From: an uncultured Clostridiaceae bacterium
GTDB taxonomy: Bacteria > Bacillota > Clostridia > TANB77 > CAG-508
Length of the DNA stretch: 54,211 nt
Assembly: GCA_948469815.1 (NCBI GenBank)
Contig: CAOKMR010000007.1
Coordinates: forward strand, 1-54,211
Reading direction: 5' to 3'
Shown: positions 29,207 through 37,155 of the stretch, piece after piece
Position numbering within the stretch: the first letter of the stretch is position 1
How the letters are laid out: the number at the start of each line of letters is the position of its first letter
The notes under the pieces: model-generated
Seen by the model: the letters and a program-made list of their open reading frames with translations, nothing else
Database searches by the model: none
Told to the model about the DNA's origin: nothing
Made by a program: the position numbers and the translations under genes

Positions 29207-30064
29207 TTAAACTGGATTTACATGAACAATTGCATCATAAATCTTATCCAACTTTTTTATATCATTTTCTAAATCGTCAGCCAATTTATGACTTTGAAAT
29301 GTAGAAATATTACCATCTACACATATTGTTATGAAAACAATATATTTGTATCCTACAGGAGCAGAAGCTATTTCTTCAATACCTTTTATATTATCATATG
29401 TATGTGAAAGCTCTAAAATCATATCCTTAGTAGTTTCATCAACAGATGTATCCATAAGAACATTATATGATTCTAAGAAAATTATACTTCCTGAGTAGAA
29501 TATCCAAAGTGAAATTCCTATTCCAACAACTCCATCAACCCAATATATTCCGTATAAACCAAATATAATAGATACTAATGTGCATATTGTTACAATACAA
29601 TCATTTTTATGATCCTGCATACTTGATTTAATTAAAATACTATCATGTAATTTGTATAATTTTCTAGTATAGAGAAATAGAGAAAATTTTACAATAATAG
29701 TAATAATACATACAACTATTAAAAATATAGAAAAATTGAAATTAGAGCCAAAAATAAGGGAATTAGCGGAATCCCACAATAACTTAAAAGCTACAAATAC
29801 CATAGATATACTTATAAACATTGAAAATAAATATTCTGCTTTACCATGTCCAAAATTATGGTCATTATCCTTAGGTGCTTTAGCAATTCTATTTCCTATG
29901 GTAGTCATAAAAGAAGCAAAAATATCTCCAGCACTATTTGCAGCATCAGCAAGCATAGCTTGACTATGACAAATAAAACCAATTATAAACTTTATAGTAA
30001 GCAAAAAAATATTACCAGTAATTCCGACAATACCAACACGTTTAATTGAATCTTCACGAGTCAT
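29207..30064 (-). CDS. Cation diffusion facilitator family transporter
   Basis: 285 aa divalent metal efflux carrier. Six hydrophobic helices lie in the first 200 residues. The metal-site motif of helix II is LADAANSAGDIFASF, and the helix V region has MQDHKNDCIVTI with the second HxxxD-type motif (DHKND). The cytoplasmic C-terminal domain has DNIKGIEEIASAPVGYKY and ISTFQSHKLADDLEN. The frame extends upstream to 30154, but GAAGGATTT before ATG 30064 and the family N-terminus (REDSIKRVGIVGI) set the start. It lies 31 bases after DUF1836 on the same strand, probably in one transcript. Confidence 0.92.
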   Translation of the reverse strand: MTREDSIKRVGIVGITGNIFLLTIKFIIGFICHSQAMLADAANSAGDIFASFMTTIGNRIAKAPKDNDHNFGHGKAEYLFSMFISISMVFVAFKLLWDSANSLIFGSNFNFSIFLIVVCIITIIVKFSLFLYTRKLYKLHDSILIKSSMQDHKNDCIVTICTLVSIIFGLYGIYWVDGVVGIGISLWIFYSGSIIFLESYNVLMDTSVDETTKDMILELSHTYDNIKGIEEIASAPVGYKYIVFITICVDGNISTFQSHKLADDLENDIKKLDKIYDAIVHVNPV

Positions 30065-30095
30065 ATAATTAAATCCTTCTTCCTTATAAAATAAT

Positions 30096-30605
30096 CTATT
30101 TATGTAAAAATGTTTTTTCAACATACAATTTATTTGCAAAAGATTGAACGACATTTTTCAAGAGATATTTTTCTTCTGTCATATTATCATCATCAGTATA
30201 CTGTTTACCAGCAAAAGTTAAAGCGGTAGCTTTTTCTAAAGCAATACAAAATTCATCATAAGCATTATTTATCTTTGTAGTCTTAATTGCAAGATTAATA
30301 AGTTCATTTATATCATTTATACTATATATTTGTTTCAAAGTGCAAATAACAAATAAAGTAGCAATATGTGTTTTTTTATACTTTTTCTTTTTAGGTGCTT
30401 TTAAAAGACCAGCCTTAACATAATTATTTATCATAGTCTTAGTGATTATCTTTTCATCTTTATTACCAATATAATTTTGTAAATAAGTTTCAAGCAAAGT
30501 AACAGTTTGGTCTAAATATAAATCTAGATTAGGAAGTTCGTTCCATCTAGGAATATGAAAATTTGATATATCATTTTTTTTATTATTACTCTTATTAGTA
30601 CTCAT
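30096..30605 (-). CDS. DUF1836 domain protein
   Basis: 169 aa. The conserved part (about residues 15-120) matches DUF1836: FHIPRWNELPNLDLYLDQTV, then KTMINNYVKAGLL, APKKKKYKKTHIATLFVICTLKQIYSI. It has a MerR-like helix-turn-helix appearance and is probably regulatory, but no target is known. The frame opens at TTG 30626, but AAAGGAG lies inside that extension and is spaced for ATG 30605. It is followed by the CDF transporter gene, and the 51-aa gene lies just upstream on the same strand. Confidence 0.85.
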   Translation of the reverse strand: MSTNKSNNKKNDISNFHIPRWNELPNLDLYLDQTVTLLETYLQNYIGNKDEKIITKTMINNYVKAGLLKAPKKKKYKKTHIATLFVICTLKQIYSINDINELINLAIKTTKINNAYDEFCIALEKATALTFAGKQYTDDDNMTEEKYLLKNVVQSFANKLYVEKTFLHK

Positions 30606-30629
30606 ATATGATAAAACTCCTTTCAAATG

Positions 30630-30785
30630 TTAAATAGTTATATACATTTTTCCATCTTCAAAATGAATTTCTTTAGTATCAAAATCTCCATATAGGGAAT
30701 AGGCATCTTCAATTCTACCAGAAAAAATTTTTTCATCATTTTGAAAAATATCTACATCTAATAATCTAATTTCTTTAACTTTCAT
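30630..30785 (-). CDS. 51-residue conserved-looking small protein, function unknown
   Basis: Short gene with a perfect AGGAGG site 7 bases before its ATG and a TAA 25 bases before the DUF1836 start, so it leads the operon 51-aa, DUF1836, CDF. It is acidic and has no membrane segment; it begins MKVKEIRLLDVDIF and ends FEDGKMYITI. No family is recognised. The strong ribosome binding site and operon position support that it is real. Confidence 0.65.
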   Translation of the reverse strand: MKVKEIRLLDVDIFQNDEKIFSGRIEDAYSLYGDFDTKEIHFEDGKMYITI

Positions 30786-30951
30786 TGTAATCCTCCTATT
30801 AACTTTTTATAGTTGGTCAATATAGTATTTATAGTGTATTCTAAAATACTTTTAAAATCCACAAAAATGTAAAAAGTAATAATAAAACTGAAACTGTATT
30901 GAAATTATATAATAAAAAATAAATAAAATCAACTTTTTTTATAAATAGGTA

Positions 30952-30980
30952 TTGACAGATAAATCAAAAAAGTTTATAAT
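30952..30980 (+). promoter_or_regulatory. Consensus sigma-A promoter of tRNA-Tyr
   Basis: TTGACA (30952-30957), 17-base spacer, TATAAT (30975-30980), a perfect consensus match 31 bases before the tRNA. Confidence 0.9.
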
Positions 30981-31010
30981 AACACTGTTGTTTCAAGCGA
31001 AGCAATACTT

Positions 31011-31096
31011 GGGCAGATGGCCGAGTGGCTAAAGGCGGCAGACTGTAAATCTGTTCTCATACGAGTACGAAGGTTCGAATCCTTCTCTGCCCACCA
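31011..31096 (+). tRNA. tRNA-Tyr (anticodon GTA)
   Basis: 86 bases including an encoded CCA. The acceptor stem GGGCAGA pairs with TCTGCCC. The D arm has GGCCGAGTGGCTAAAGGC. The anticodon loop CTGTAAA gives GTA, there is a long class II variable arm, and the T arm is GGTTCGAATCC. It is a queuosine target (GUN anticodon) for the Tgt/QueA pair in this window. Confidence 0.97.
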
Positions 31097-31103
31097 AATT
31101 AAA

Positions 31104-31148
31104 AAATCCTAGAGTGTTTGCAATGTCAACGTTCTAGGATTTATTTTT
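31104..31148 (+). terminator. Terminator after tRNA-Tyr
   Basis: AAATCCTAGA (31104-31113) pairs with TCTAGGATTT (31133-31142); an inner GTT/AAC stem extends it and a T-rich run follows. Confidence 0.8.
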
Positions 31149-31157
31149 ATCTTTTTT

Positions 31158-31179
31158 AATGCAATAGTAATGCAGTAGT
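31158..31179 (+). repeat. Tandem 11-bp direct repeat near tRNA-Tyr
   Basis: AATGCAATAGT (31158-31168) is followed directly by AATGCAGTAGT (31169-31179), one difference. Such tandem short repeats beside a tRNA 3' end resemble arm-type integrase sites, but no integrase or second att core is visible. Confidence 0.45.
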
Positions 31180-31655
31180 AATTAATTTTATATTTTGTAT
31201 ATAAAAAATGAGATGTGTTGACTAGACACACCTCGACGAAATACATATGACTTCGTATGAATTTGTTATTAATATAATAACACATATTCTAGGATATGTC
31301 AAATCAATTTTTTTATTCAATATATTTAATTTATATTATACAATGATTTAATAGACTTGAAAATAAATTTGTTTGAAAATGGTGCATTATCTAAACATTT
31401 GGTAAAATTTACAAAATGTTAAAATTTAATTATTAAAATTTTGTTATCAATCGGAAGGAAATCCGATTTACACAACTTTTACGATAGTCTCGCATTTCCT
31501 AATGACAAATAACATAAAAAGGCTTAGCTAGCAAATGTTTAGTAAATTACTCACTATATAAATACTTTTATCTTAACTTCCGATTTAGTTATATGTTATA
31601 AATTTTTTGAACATAATACAATAGTATCAAGTTTAATTTATAGGAGGTGACTGAC
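31180..31655. other. Gene-poor gap of about 475 bases
   Basis: No credible gene. It contains inverted repeats: GAG.TGTGT / ACACA.CTC at about 31210-31233, a near palindrome ACATAT...ATATGT at about 31282-31299, and AATCGGA / TCCGATT at 31449-31468, with TCCGATTTA repeated near 31580. Very AT-rich and possibly a relic of an excised or decayed element. Confidence 0.5.
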
Positions 31656-31910
31656 ATTGTTACTAAAGCACGAAAAATAATAGCTAATAATATAGTCTAT
31701 TTTAGAACAAAAAAAGGTTGGTCGCAAGAGCATTTTGCTGAATTGCTAGGCACAAGTTCAGGTTATGTTTCTGAAATGGAGAATGAAAAAAGAAACATCT
31801 CATGTGATTATTTAGATCATATATCAAATATTTTTCAAATTGAGCCACATGAACTATTGATAAATCGTTTGCCTGTTAAGATTAGACGTATTAATAGAGA
31901 TAAGAGATAA
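31656..31910 (+). CDS. XRE-family helix-turn-helix regulator
   Basis: About 84 aa, almost entirely one Cro/C1-type HTH domain: IIANNIVYFRTKKGWSQEHF, AELLGTSSGYVSEMENEKRN (recognition helix region), then LDHISNIFQIEPHELL and a basic tail. The nearest standard start is GTG 31647, but that G is the last base of the strong AGGAGG at 31642-31647. The in-frame ATT at 31656 has ideal spacing, so a rare AUU start is likely. It is a single-domain repressor-like protein whose targets may be the inverted repeats just upstream or the following ccdA operon. Confidence 0.85.
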   Translation: MVTKARKIIANNIVYFRTKKGWSQEHFAELLGTSSGYVSEMENEKRNISCDYLDHISNIFQIEPHELLINRLPVKIRRINRDKR

Positions 31911-32088
31911 TTGGTATTTATCTATTATTTTTTGTGGTTAGAAAATTTGAACAAAGTTATTTATAGAAAAAGATAAATAAAAATTAAATACTTAATCATT
32001 AGTGGAAAGACAAAAATTAATACATAGAATGTAAACTTTCATAAAGGCAACAGTAAAAAAGTTTCGAAAATTTTATATGAGGAGGAAT

Positions 32089-32718
32089 ATGGATCTATTT
32101 GTTATATTTATAGAAGGAATTGCATCTTTTTTATCACCATGTGTATTGCCAATGCTACCAATGTATGTATCTTATTTTGCAGGACAAGATAAGAATTTAA
32201 AAAGAACAGTAATAAATTCTTTAGGTTTTGTTTTAGGATTTACAATTATTTTTGTGTTATTAGGTGTATTTGCAAGTACTCTAGGAAAGTTAATAACAGC
32301 TAATAGTAAATATATTAATATAATATTTGGAATTATAGTCATTTTATTTGGATTGCACTATATGGGAATATTAAATATAAAAATTCTAAACAAGTCTAGA
32401 GGAATTAAAAAAAATAATGACAAGTTAAGTTTCTTTTCAGCAATAATATTTGGAATAATATTCTCAGTATGTTGGACACCATGTGTAGGAGTATTTCTAA
32501 GTAGTGCATTAATGATGAGCGCAACATCAGAAAATGTTTTGAAAGGTGGACTTATGTTATTTATCTATTCAATAGGATTAGGAATACCATTTCTACTAAC
32601 TTCTATATTTTTAGAAAGATTAAAAAGTACATTTAATCTTATAAAAAAACATTATAATGTCATAAATAAAATAGCTGGAATAATACTAATTTTTAGTGGA
32701 ATAATATTAATATTTTAG
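32089..32718 (+). CDS. ccdA: CcdA-type thiol-disulfide membrane transporter
   Basis: 209 aa with six hydrophobic helices. It carries reducing equivalents across the membrane through two cysteines: Cys in FLSPCVLPMLPMYVSY near residue 15 and Cys in CWTPCVGVFL near 130. The frame also opens at ATG 32077, but AGGAGG (32080-32085) sits between the two ATGs. Spacing to 32089 is short but it is the only one possible. A membrane-anchored thioredoxin follows 12 bases later, so the two form a trans-membrane reductase pair. Confidence 0.93.
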   Translation: MDLFVIFIEGIASFLSPCVLPMLPMYVSYFAGQDKNLKRTVINSLGFVLGFTIIFVLLGVFASTLGKLITANSKYINIIFGIIVILFGLHYMGILNIKILNKSRGIKKNNDKLSFFSAIIFGIIFSVCWTPCVGVFLSSALMMSATSENVLKGGLMLFIYSIGLGIPFLLTSIFLERLKSTFNLIKKHYNVINKIAGIILIFSGIILIF

Positions 32719-32730
32719 GAGAAAGAGTAA

Positions 32731-33195
32731 ATGGATAAAAAGAGAAAATTAATAATAGAAATTGTTTTATTTATAGTATTATTAGTAAGTATAACAATTA
32801 TCTATAATTATTTAATAAACAAAAATACTGAACAATCTATACAAGAAAACATTTTAGAAAATATTGAGGAGGAAGAAAAAATGGAGATAATGGAAATTAA
32901 AGATGTTAAACAATTTGAGCAAGAAGTTATTAATGAAAATAGGATAGTTTTTATTGATTTTTATGCTACTTGGTGTATGCCATGTAGAACAATGAGTCCA
33001 ATAATTGAAGAAATAGCAAGGGAGAATAAAGAGGTTAAATTTGTAAAAATAGATATAGATAAAAATGAAGAATTAGCTATAAAATATAATATTATGAGTA
33101 TACCAACAATGATTGTAATGAAAAATGGAGAAGTAATAAAAACTTTTGTAGGTATAACAAATAAAGAAAGTATAGTTAAGGAGCTTCTTAAATAA
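32731..33195 (+). CDS. Membrane-anchored thioredoxin-fold protein
   Basis: 154 aa. The N-terminal signal anchor covers about residues 7-27, followed by a Glu-rich linker, then a thioredoxin domain with active site WCMPC (FYATWCMPCRTMSP) and the cis-Pro in MSIPTMIVMKNG. The active site faces outside and would be reduced by the upstream CcdA, serving extracytoplasmic disulfide reduction. It is in an operon with ccdA, with GGAGAAAGAG as ribosome binding site. Confidence 0.92.
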   Translation: MDKKRKLIIEIVLFIVLLVSITIIYNYLINKNTEQSIQENILENIEEEEKMEIMEIKDVKQFEQEVINENRIVFIDFYATWCMPCRTMSPIIEEIARENKEVKFVKIDIDKNEELAIKYNIMSIPTMIVMKNGEVIKTFVGITNKESIVKELLK

Positions 33196-33271
33196 AAATA
33201 TATATTGTGAATAATTTTGTTTACATTTATTATTAAATCATAAAAAGAGTATTACTATATAAAAATTAATA

Positions 33272-33315
33272 AAATTTGCCTATTATATAACGTTATGGTA
33301 TAATAGGCTAAATTT
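33272..33315 (+). promoter_or_regulatory. argS promoter embedded in a long inverted repeat
   Basis: TTGCCT (33276-33281), 17-base spacer, TATAAT (33299-33304). Both boxes lie in arms of an inverted repeat: 33272-33287 (AAATTTGCCTATTATA) and 33299-33315 (TATAATAGGCTAAATTT), complementary apart from one extra A. It could be an operator for a dimeric repressor over the promoter. No T-box leader is present before argS. Confidence 0.6.
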
Positions 33316-33336
33316 ATGTCAAGGAGTATGAAAAAA

Positions 33337-35049
33337 ATGATAAATTTTAAAAGAGAAGTAGCAAAAATGATAAGTGAATGTACAAAAATAAGTGAAGAGG
33401 AAATAGCAGAATATATAGAAATACCACCAGATGATAAAATGGGAGACTATGCATTCCCATGTTTTAAACTAGCAAAAACATTAAAAAAAGCACCAGTAAT
33501 AATAGCAAGTGAAATAAAAGAAAACATAAAAATTAATGAAGAAATAATAGAAAAAATGGAAACTATTGGAGGATATCTAAACTTTTATATAAATAAAACT
33601 ACATTAATTAAAAATGTTTTAGAAGAAATTGAGAGTAAAAATTCAAAATATGGAAAATCTAATATAGGAAAAGAAAAAAACATATTAATAGACTATTCTG
33701 CACCAAATATAGCAAAACCATTTCACATAGGACATTTACGTTCAACAGTAATTGGAGGAGCATTATATAATATATACAAATATTTAGGTTATAATGTAAT
33801 TGGAATAAATCATTTAGGAGATTATGGAACACAATTCGGAAAAATGATAGAGGGATATAAATTATGGGGAAAAGAATATGACTTAAACGAAAATCCAATA
33901 GAAAAATTAACAGAAATTTATGTAAGAATAAACAATCTATGTAAAGAAGATGAAAATGTATTAAATGAATGTAGAAATAATTTCAAAAAATTAGAAGAAG
34001 GAGATAAATACTGTACAGAGCTATGGGAAAAATTTAAAAATTTAAGTTTAAAAGAATTCCAAAAAGTGTATGATTTACTAGGAAGTAGTTTTGATTCTTG
34101 GAACGGAGAAGCATTTTATACAGACAAAATGCCAGAAGTTATAGAAATATTAAGACAATCAGGAAAATTAGAAGAATCAGAAGGAGCAAAAATCGTAAAT
34201 TTAGAAAAAGCAGGTATAAATACACCAATAATAATAGAAAAAACAAATGGTTCTTCAACATATGCCACAAGAGACTTAGCAGCCATAATGTATAGAGCAC
34301 GAACATATAACTTTGATAAAGCACTATATGTAACATCATATGAACAGAATTTACACTTTAAACAAGTATTTGAAACAGCAAAACTTTTAGGAATAGATGA
34401 AAAATATACAAAATCATTAGAACATGTAGCATTTGGAATGGTATTACTAAAGACAGGAAAAATGTCAACAAGAGAAGGAAATGTAATAAAACTAGAGGAA
34501 TTACTAAATGAAGCAATATCAAGGGCAAAAGCCATAATAGAAGAAAAAAATCCAAACCTTGAAAATAAAGACGAAATAGCAAAAAAAATTGGTATAGGAG
34601 CAGTTATATTTAATGACTTATCAAACAGTAGAATAAAAGACGAAATATTTGACTGGGATACAATATTAAACTTCCAAGGAGAAACAGGACCATATATTCA
34701 ATATATGTATGTAAGAACAAAAAGTATATTAGAAAATATAGAAAAACTACCAACAAGTAAAGAAATAAATATAGAAGAATTACAAGATAATGATGCTATA
34801 AAAATTGTAAAATTAGTATACAAATTTGAAAATATACTAGAAAATGTTATAAACAAGAACGAGCCATCAATACTATCAAGATACTTAATAAACATTGCCC
34901 AAGCATATAGTTCATATTATAATTCAAACAAAATCTTAGTAGAAGAAAAAGAAAAAAGAGATGCAAGAATATATTTAACATATATGGTAGGGAATATTTT
35001 ACAAATAGGAGCAAGCCTATTAGGAATAAAGATGCCAGAAAAAATGTAA
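33337..35049 (+). CDS. argS: Arginyl-tRNA synthetase
   Basis: Class I synthetase charging tRNA-Arg, 570 aa. The N-terminal Add-1 domain covers about residues 1-90. The catalytic domain has YSAPNIAKPFHIGHLRST (HIGH motif) and KMSTREGNV in place of KMSKS-like. The DALR anticodon-binding domain is C-terminal, ending LLGIKMPEKM. ATGs at 33316 and 33328 are in frame, but AAGGAG (33321-33326) fits only ATG 33337. It is of interest beside the CGG observation, since the missing decoder would be a tRNA-Arg(CCG), but nothing abnormal is seen in the enzyme. Confidence 0.95.
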   Translation: MINFKREVAKMISECTKISEEEIAEYIEIPPDDKMGDYAFPCFKLAKTLKKAPVIIASEIKENIKINEEIIEKMETIGGYLNFYINKTTLIKNVLEEIESKNSKYGKSNIGKEKNILIDYSAPNIAKPFHIGHLRSTVIGGALYNIYKYLGYNVIGINHLGDYGTQFGKMIEGYKLWGKEYDLNENPIEKLTEIYVRINNLCKEDENVLNECRNNFKKLEEGDKYCTELWEKFKNLSLKEFQKVYDLLGSSFDSWNGEAFYTDKMPEVIEILRQSGKLEESEGAKIVNLEKAGINTPIIIEKTNGSSTYATRDLAAIMYRARTYNFDKALYVTSYEQNLHFKQVFETAKLLGIDEKYTKSLEHVAFGMVLLKTGKMSTREGNVIKLEELLNEAISRAKAIIEEKNPNLENKDEIAKKIGIGAVIFNDLSNSRIKDEIFDWDTILNFQGETGPYIQYMYVRTKSILENIEKLPTSKEINIEELQDNDAIKIVKLVYKFENILENVINKNEPSILSRYLINIAQAYSSYYNSNKILVEEKEKRDARIYLTYMVGNILQIGASLLGIKMPEKM

Positions 35050-35089
35050 AAATAAATTGTGATTTTTTGATGAAAAAACACAAAAAAAG

Positions 35090-35118
35090 TTGATAAAAAA
35101 TAAAATATAATATATAAT
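35090..35118 (+). promoter_or_regulatory. Sigma-A promoter of the polysaccharide locus
   Basis: TTGATA (35090-35095), 17-base spacer, TATAAT (35113-35118), 57 bases before the LCP gene. Confidence 0.7.
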
Positions 35119-35175
35119 GTAAAAAATAAATGAAAAATAACCAAATTTTGGGCAAGAAAAAGGAATGATAAAACA

Positions 35176-36258
35176 ATGGATAAAGAATATGAATATGAAA
35201 ATGAAGGGGTAAAAAGAAATAAAAAGAAAACAAAAAAGAAGAAAAAGAAAAATAAATTTTTAAAAATATTAGTAAGGGTAATACTATTATTAATAATACT
35301 TATAGTAGTAATGGTAGGAGTATTAATAGGGTATGTATTTAATAAATTATCAAAAATAGACTATGAAGCAAAAGGATTAGATAATGTTGAAATAAATGAA
35401 GGAGTAGAAAACGAAGGATATCTAAATGTAGCACTATTTGGAATAGATGCAAGAAGCAATGAATATGACCAAAACTCAGGAAGTGACACTATAATGATAG
35501 TAAGTCTAAACAAAAAAACAAAAGAAGTAAAAATGGTATCAGTATATAGGGACTCATATCTATGTTATGAAGATAATAAATACACAAAACTAACAGACAT
35601 ATATAGAAAAAGTGGACCAGAAAAGACAGTAAGTGTATTAAATAAAAACTTAGACTTAGACATATCAGAATATGTAGCAATAAACTTTGAAGTTGTAGCA
35701 GATGTAATAAACTATGTTGGAGGAATAGAAATAGACGTAGGAAAAGCAGACATGCAATGGATAAATGGATATATTCAAGAAAACATAAAAGTAACAGGAA
35801 TAAAATCATCAAACATACCAAAAGCAGGAAAACAAAAACTCGATGGAATACAAGCACTAGCATATGCAAGAATAAGATATGTAGGAACAGACATAAACAG
35901 AGCAGAAAGACAAAGAGAAGTATTAATGAAAACATTTGACAAAGTAAAGAAAATGAATGCAGTACAACTAAACGGATTAATAGACAAAGTACTACCAAAA
36001 GTAAAAACAACAATAAGTACATCAGAAATTTTAGGACTAGCAACAGGAATGACACAATACAACATCACAAAAAGCGAAGGCTTCCCATACAAATGGTCAG
36101 ACTATCAACCAGCAGAAATATATTACCTAGCACCAAGAAACCTAGAAGAAAACGTAATACAACTACACCAAGAACTATTTGGCGAAGAAGAATATAAAGT
36201 ATCAAGTTCATTAAAGAAGATTAGTGATAATCTTATGACAAAAACAGGGATAAAATAA
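35176..36258 (+). CDS. LytR-CpsA-Psr (LCP) family ligase
   Basis: 360 aa. It attaches undecaprenyl-linked glycopolymers to peptidoglycan. A Lys-rich cytoplasmic N-terminus is followed by a membrane helix at about residues 31-55 and an extracellular LCP domain with LNVALFGIDARSNE, GSDTIMIVSLNKKTKEV, VSVYRDSYL, INFEVVADVINYVGGIEIDV and the phosphate-binding Arg/Asp set in AYARIRYVGTDINRAERQREV. It heads the polysaccharide locus and is presumably the enzyme that anchors its product to the wall. Confidence 0.94.
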   Translation: MDKEYEYENEGVKRNKKKTKKKKKKNKFLKILVRVILLLIILIVVMVGVLIGYVFNKLSKIDYEAKGLDNVEINEGVENEGYLNVALFGIDARSNEYDQNSGSDTIMIVSLNKKTKEVKMVSVYRDSYLCYEDNKYTKLTDIYRKSGPEKTVSVLNKNLDLDISEYVAINFEVVADVINYVGGIEIDVGKADMQWINGYIQENIKVTGIKSSNIPKAGKQKLDGIQALAYARIRYVGTDINRAERQREVLMKTFDKVKKMNAVQLNGLIDKVLPKVKTTISTSEILGLATGMTQYNITKSEGFPYKWSDYQPAEIYYLAPRNLEENVIQLHQELFGEEEYKVSSSLKKISDNLMTKTGIK

Positions 36259-36311
36259 CCCCCTATACTCTAAAGGTGGGATAGAAGAATAAAAACTAGG
36301 AGGACAAAGCA

Positions 36312-36995
36312 GTGAATATAAACGATACAACAACAGTATGTATTAATAGAACTGTTAATGTAAGTATGAAAACAAAAAGTATCAGTAAAATAATGAAGCG
36401 AGCAGTAGATATAATAGCTGGTATAATAGGAATGATAATACTAATACCATTAATGCTAATAATCAAAATCGCAAATATATTTACAAAAGACAAAGCATCA
36501 ATATTTTTTGTTCAAAACAGGATAGGAAAAGACGGAAAAATATTTAAAATGTATAAGTTCAGGACAATGATAATAGGAGCAGAAGAAGAACTAGAAAAAC
36601 TATTAATGGAAAATGAAGACTTAAGAAATGAATATGAGCTTAACAAAAAAATAAAAGACGATCCTAGAGTTACAAAAATAGGAAAATTTCTGAGAAAAAC
36701 TAGTTTAGACGAATTCCCACAATTTATAAACATACTAAAAGGAGAAATGAGTTTAGTTGGACCAAGACCATATTTAAAAAGAGAGAAAAAAGACATAGGG
36801 AAAGACTATTATAAAATAATAGAAATGACCCCAGGATTAACAGGTCTGTGGCAAGTATCAGGAAGAAGCAACATAAGTTTTGAAGAAAGAGTAAAATTAG
36901 ACATGGAATATTACAAAAAGAATTCATTTTGGGGAGATATGAAGATTTTATTAAAGACTGTTACTGCTGTTTTAAACAAAAAAGGGGCAGTATAG
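36312..36995 (+). CDS. Initiating sugar transferase (polyprenyl glycosyl-1-phosphate transferase)
   Basis: 227 aa. It moves a sugar-1-phosphate from a nucleotide sugar to undecaprenyl phosphate and so starts repeat-unit assembly. A membrane helix lies at about residues 35-55. The catalytic domain has FVQNRIGKDGKIFKMYKFRTM, RVTKIGKFLRKTSLDEFPQ, LKGEMSLVGPRPYL and TPGLTGLWQVSGRS, all hallmarks of the WbaP/PglC family. It lacks the N-terminal multi-helix region of long forms. It starts at GTG 36312 with AGGAGG 8 bases upstream. Confidence 0.94.
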   Translation: MNINDTTTVCINRTVNVSMKTKSISKIMKRAVDIIAGIIGMIILIPLMLIIKIANIFTKDKASIFFVQNRIGKDGKIFKMYKFRTMIIGAEEELEKLLMENEDLRNEYELNKKIKDDPRVTKIGKFLRKTSLDEFPQFINILKGEMSLVGPRPYLKREKKDIGKDYYKIIEMTPGLTGLWQVSGRSNISFEERVKLDMEYYKKNSFWGDMKILLKTVTAVLNKKGAV

Positions 36996-37038
36996 CCAAA
37001 TAACAATTCTTTTTAATCTAATAAGTATATAAATATAG

Positions 37039-37067
37039 AGGGCACACATTTTGTGATGTCCTTTTTT
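37039..37067 (+). terminator. Terminator after the sugar transferase gene
   Basis: GGGCACACA and TGTGATGTCC form an imperfect stem (one mismatch, one G-T pair), followed by a run of six T. Confidence 0.65.
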
Positions 37068-37093
37068 GCCGTTTTAGATGAAATTTGAAATTA

Positions 37094-37122
37094 TTTACAG
37101 AAAATTAAAATCATGCTAAAAT
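37094..37122 (+). promoter_or_regulatory. Sigma-A type promoter for the orphan membrane gene
   Basis: TTTACA (37094-37099), 17-base spacer, TAAAAT (37117-37122), 34 bases before the ATG. Confidence 0.5.
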
Positions 37123-37155
37123 ATTATTATAGTTTATGAGGAAGGAAGTAATAAA

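Noticed and set aside
36061..36258. Long open frames opposite the real genes (e.g. opposite argS, LCP and the M18 gene)
   Set aside because: They arise from the A-rich coding strand giving Leu/Phe-rich antisense frames, have no ribosome binding sites and overlap clear genes.
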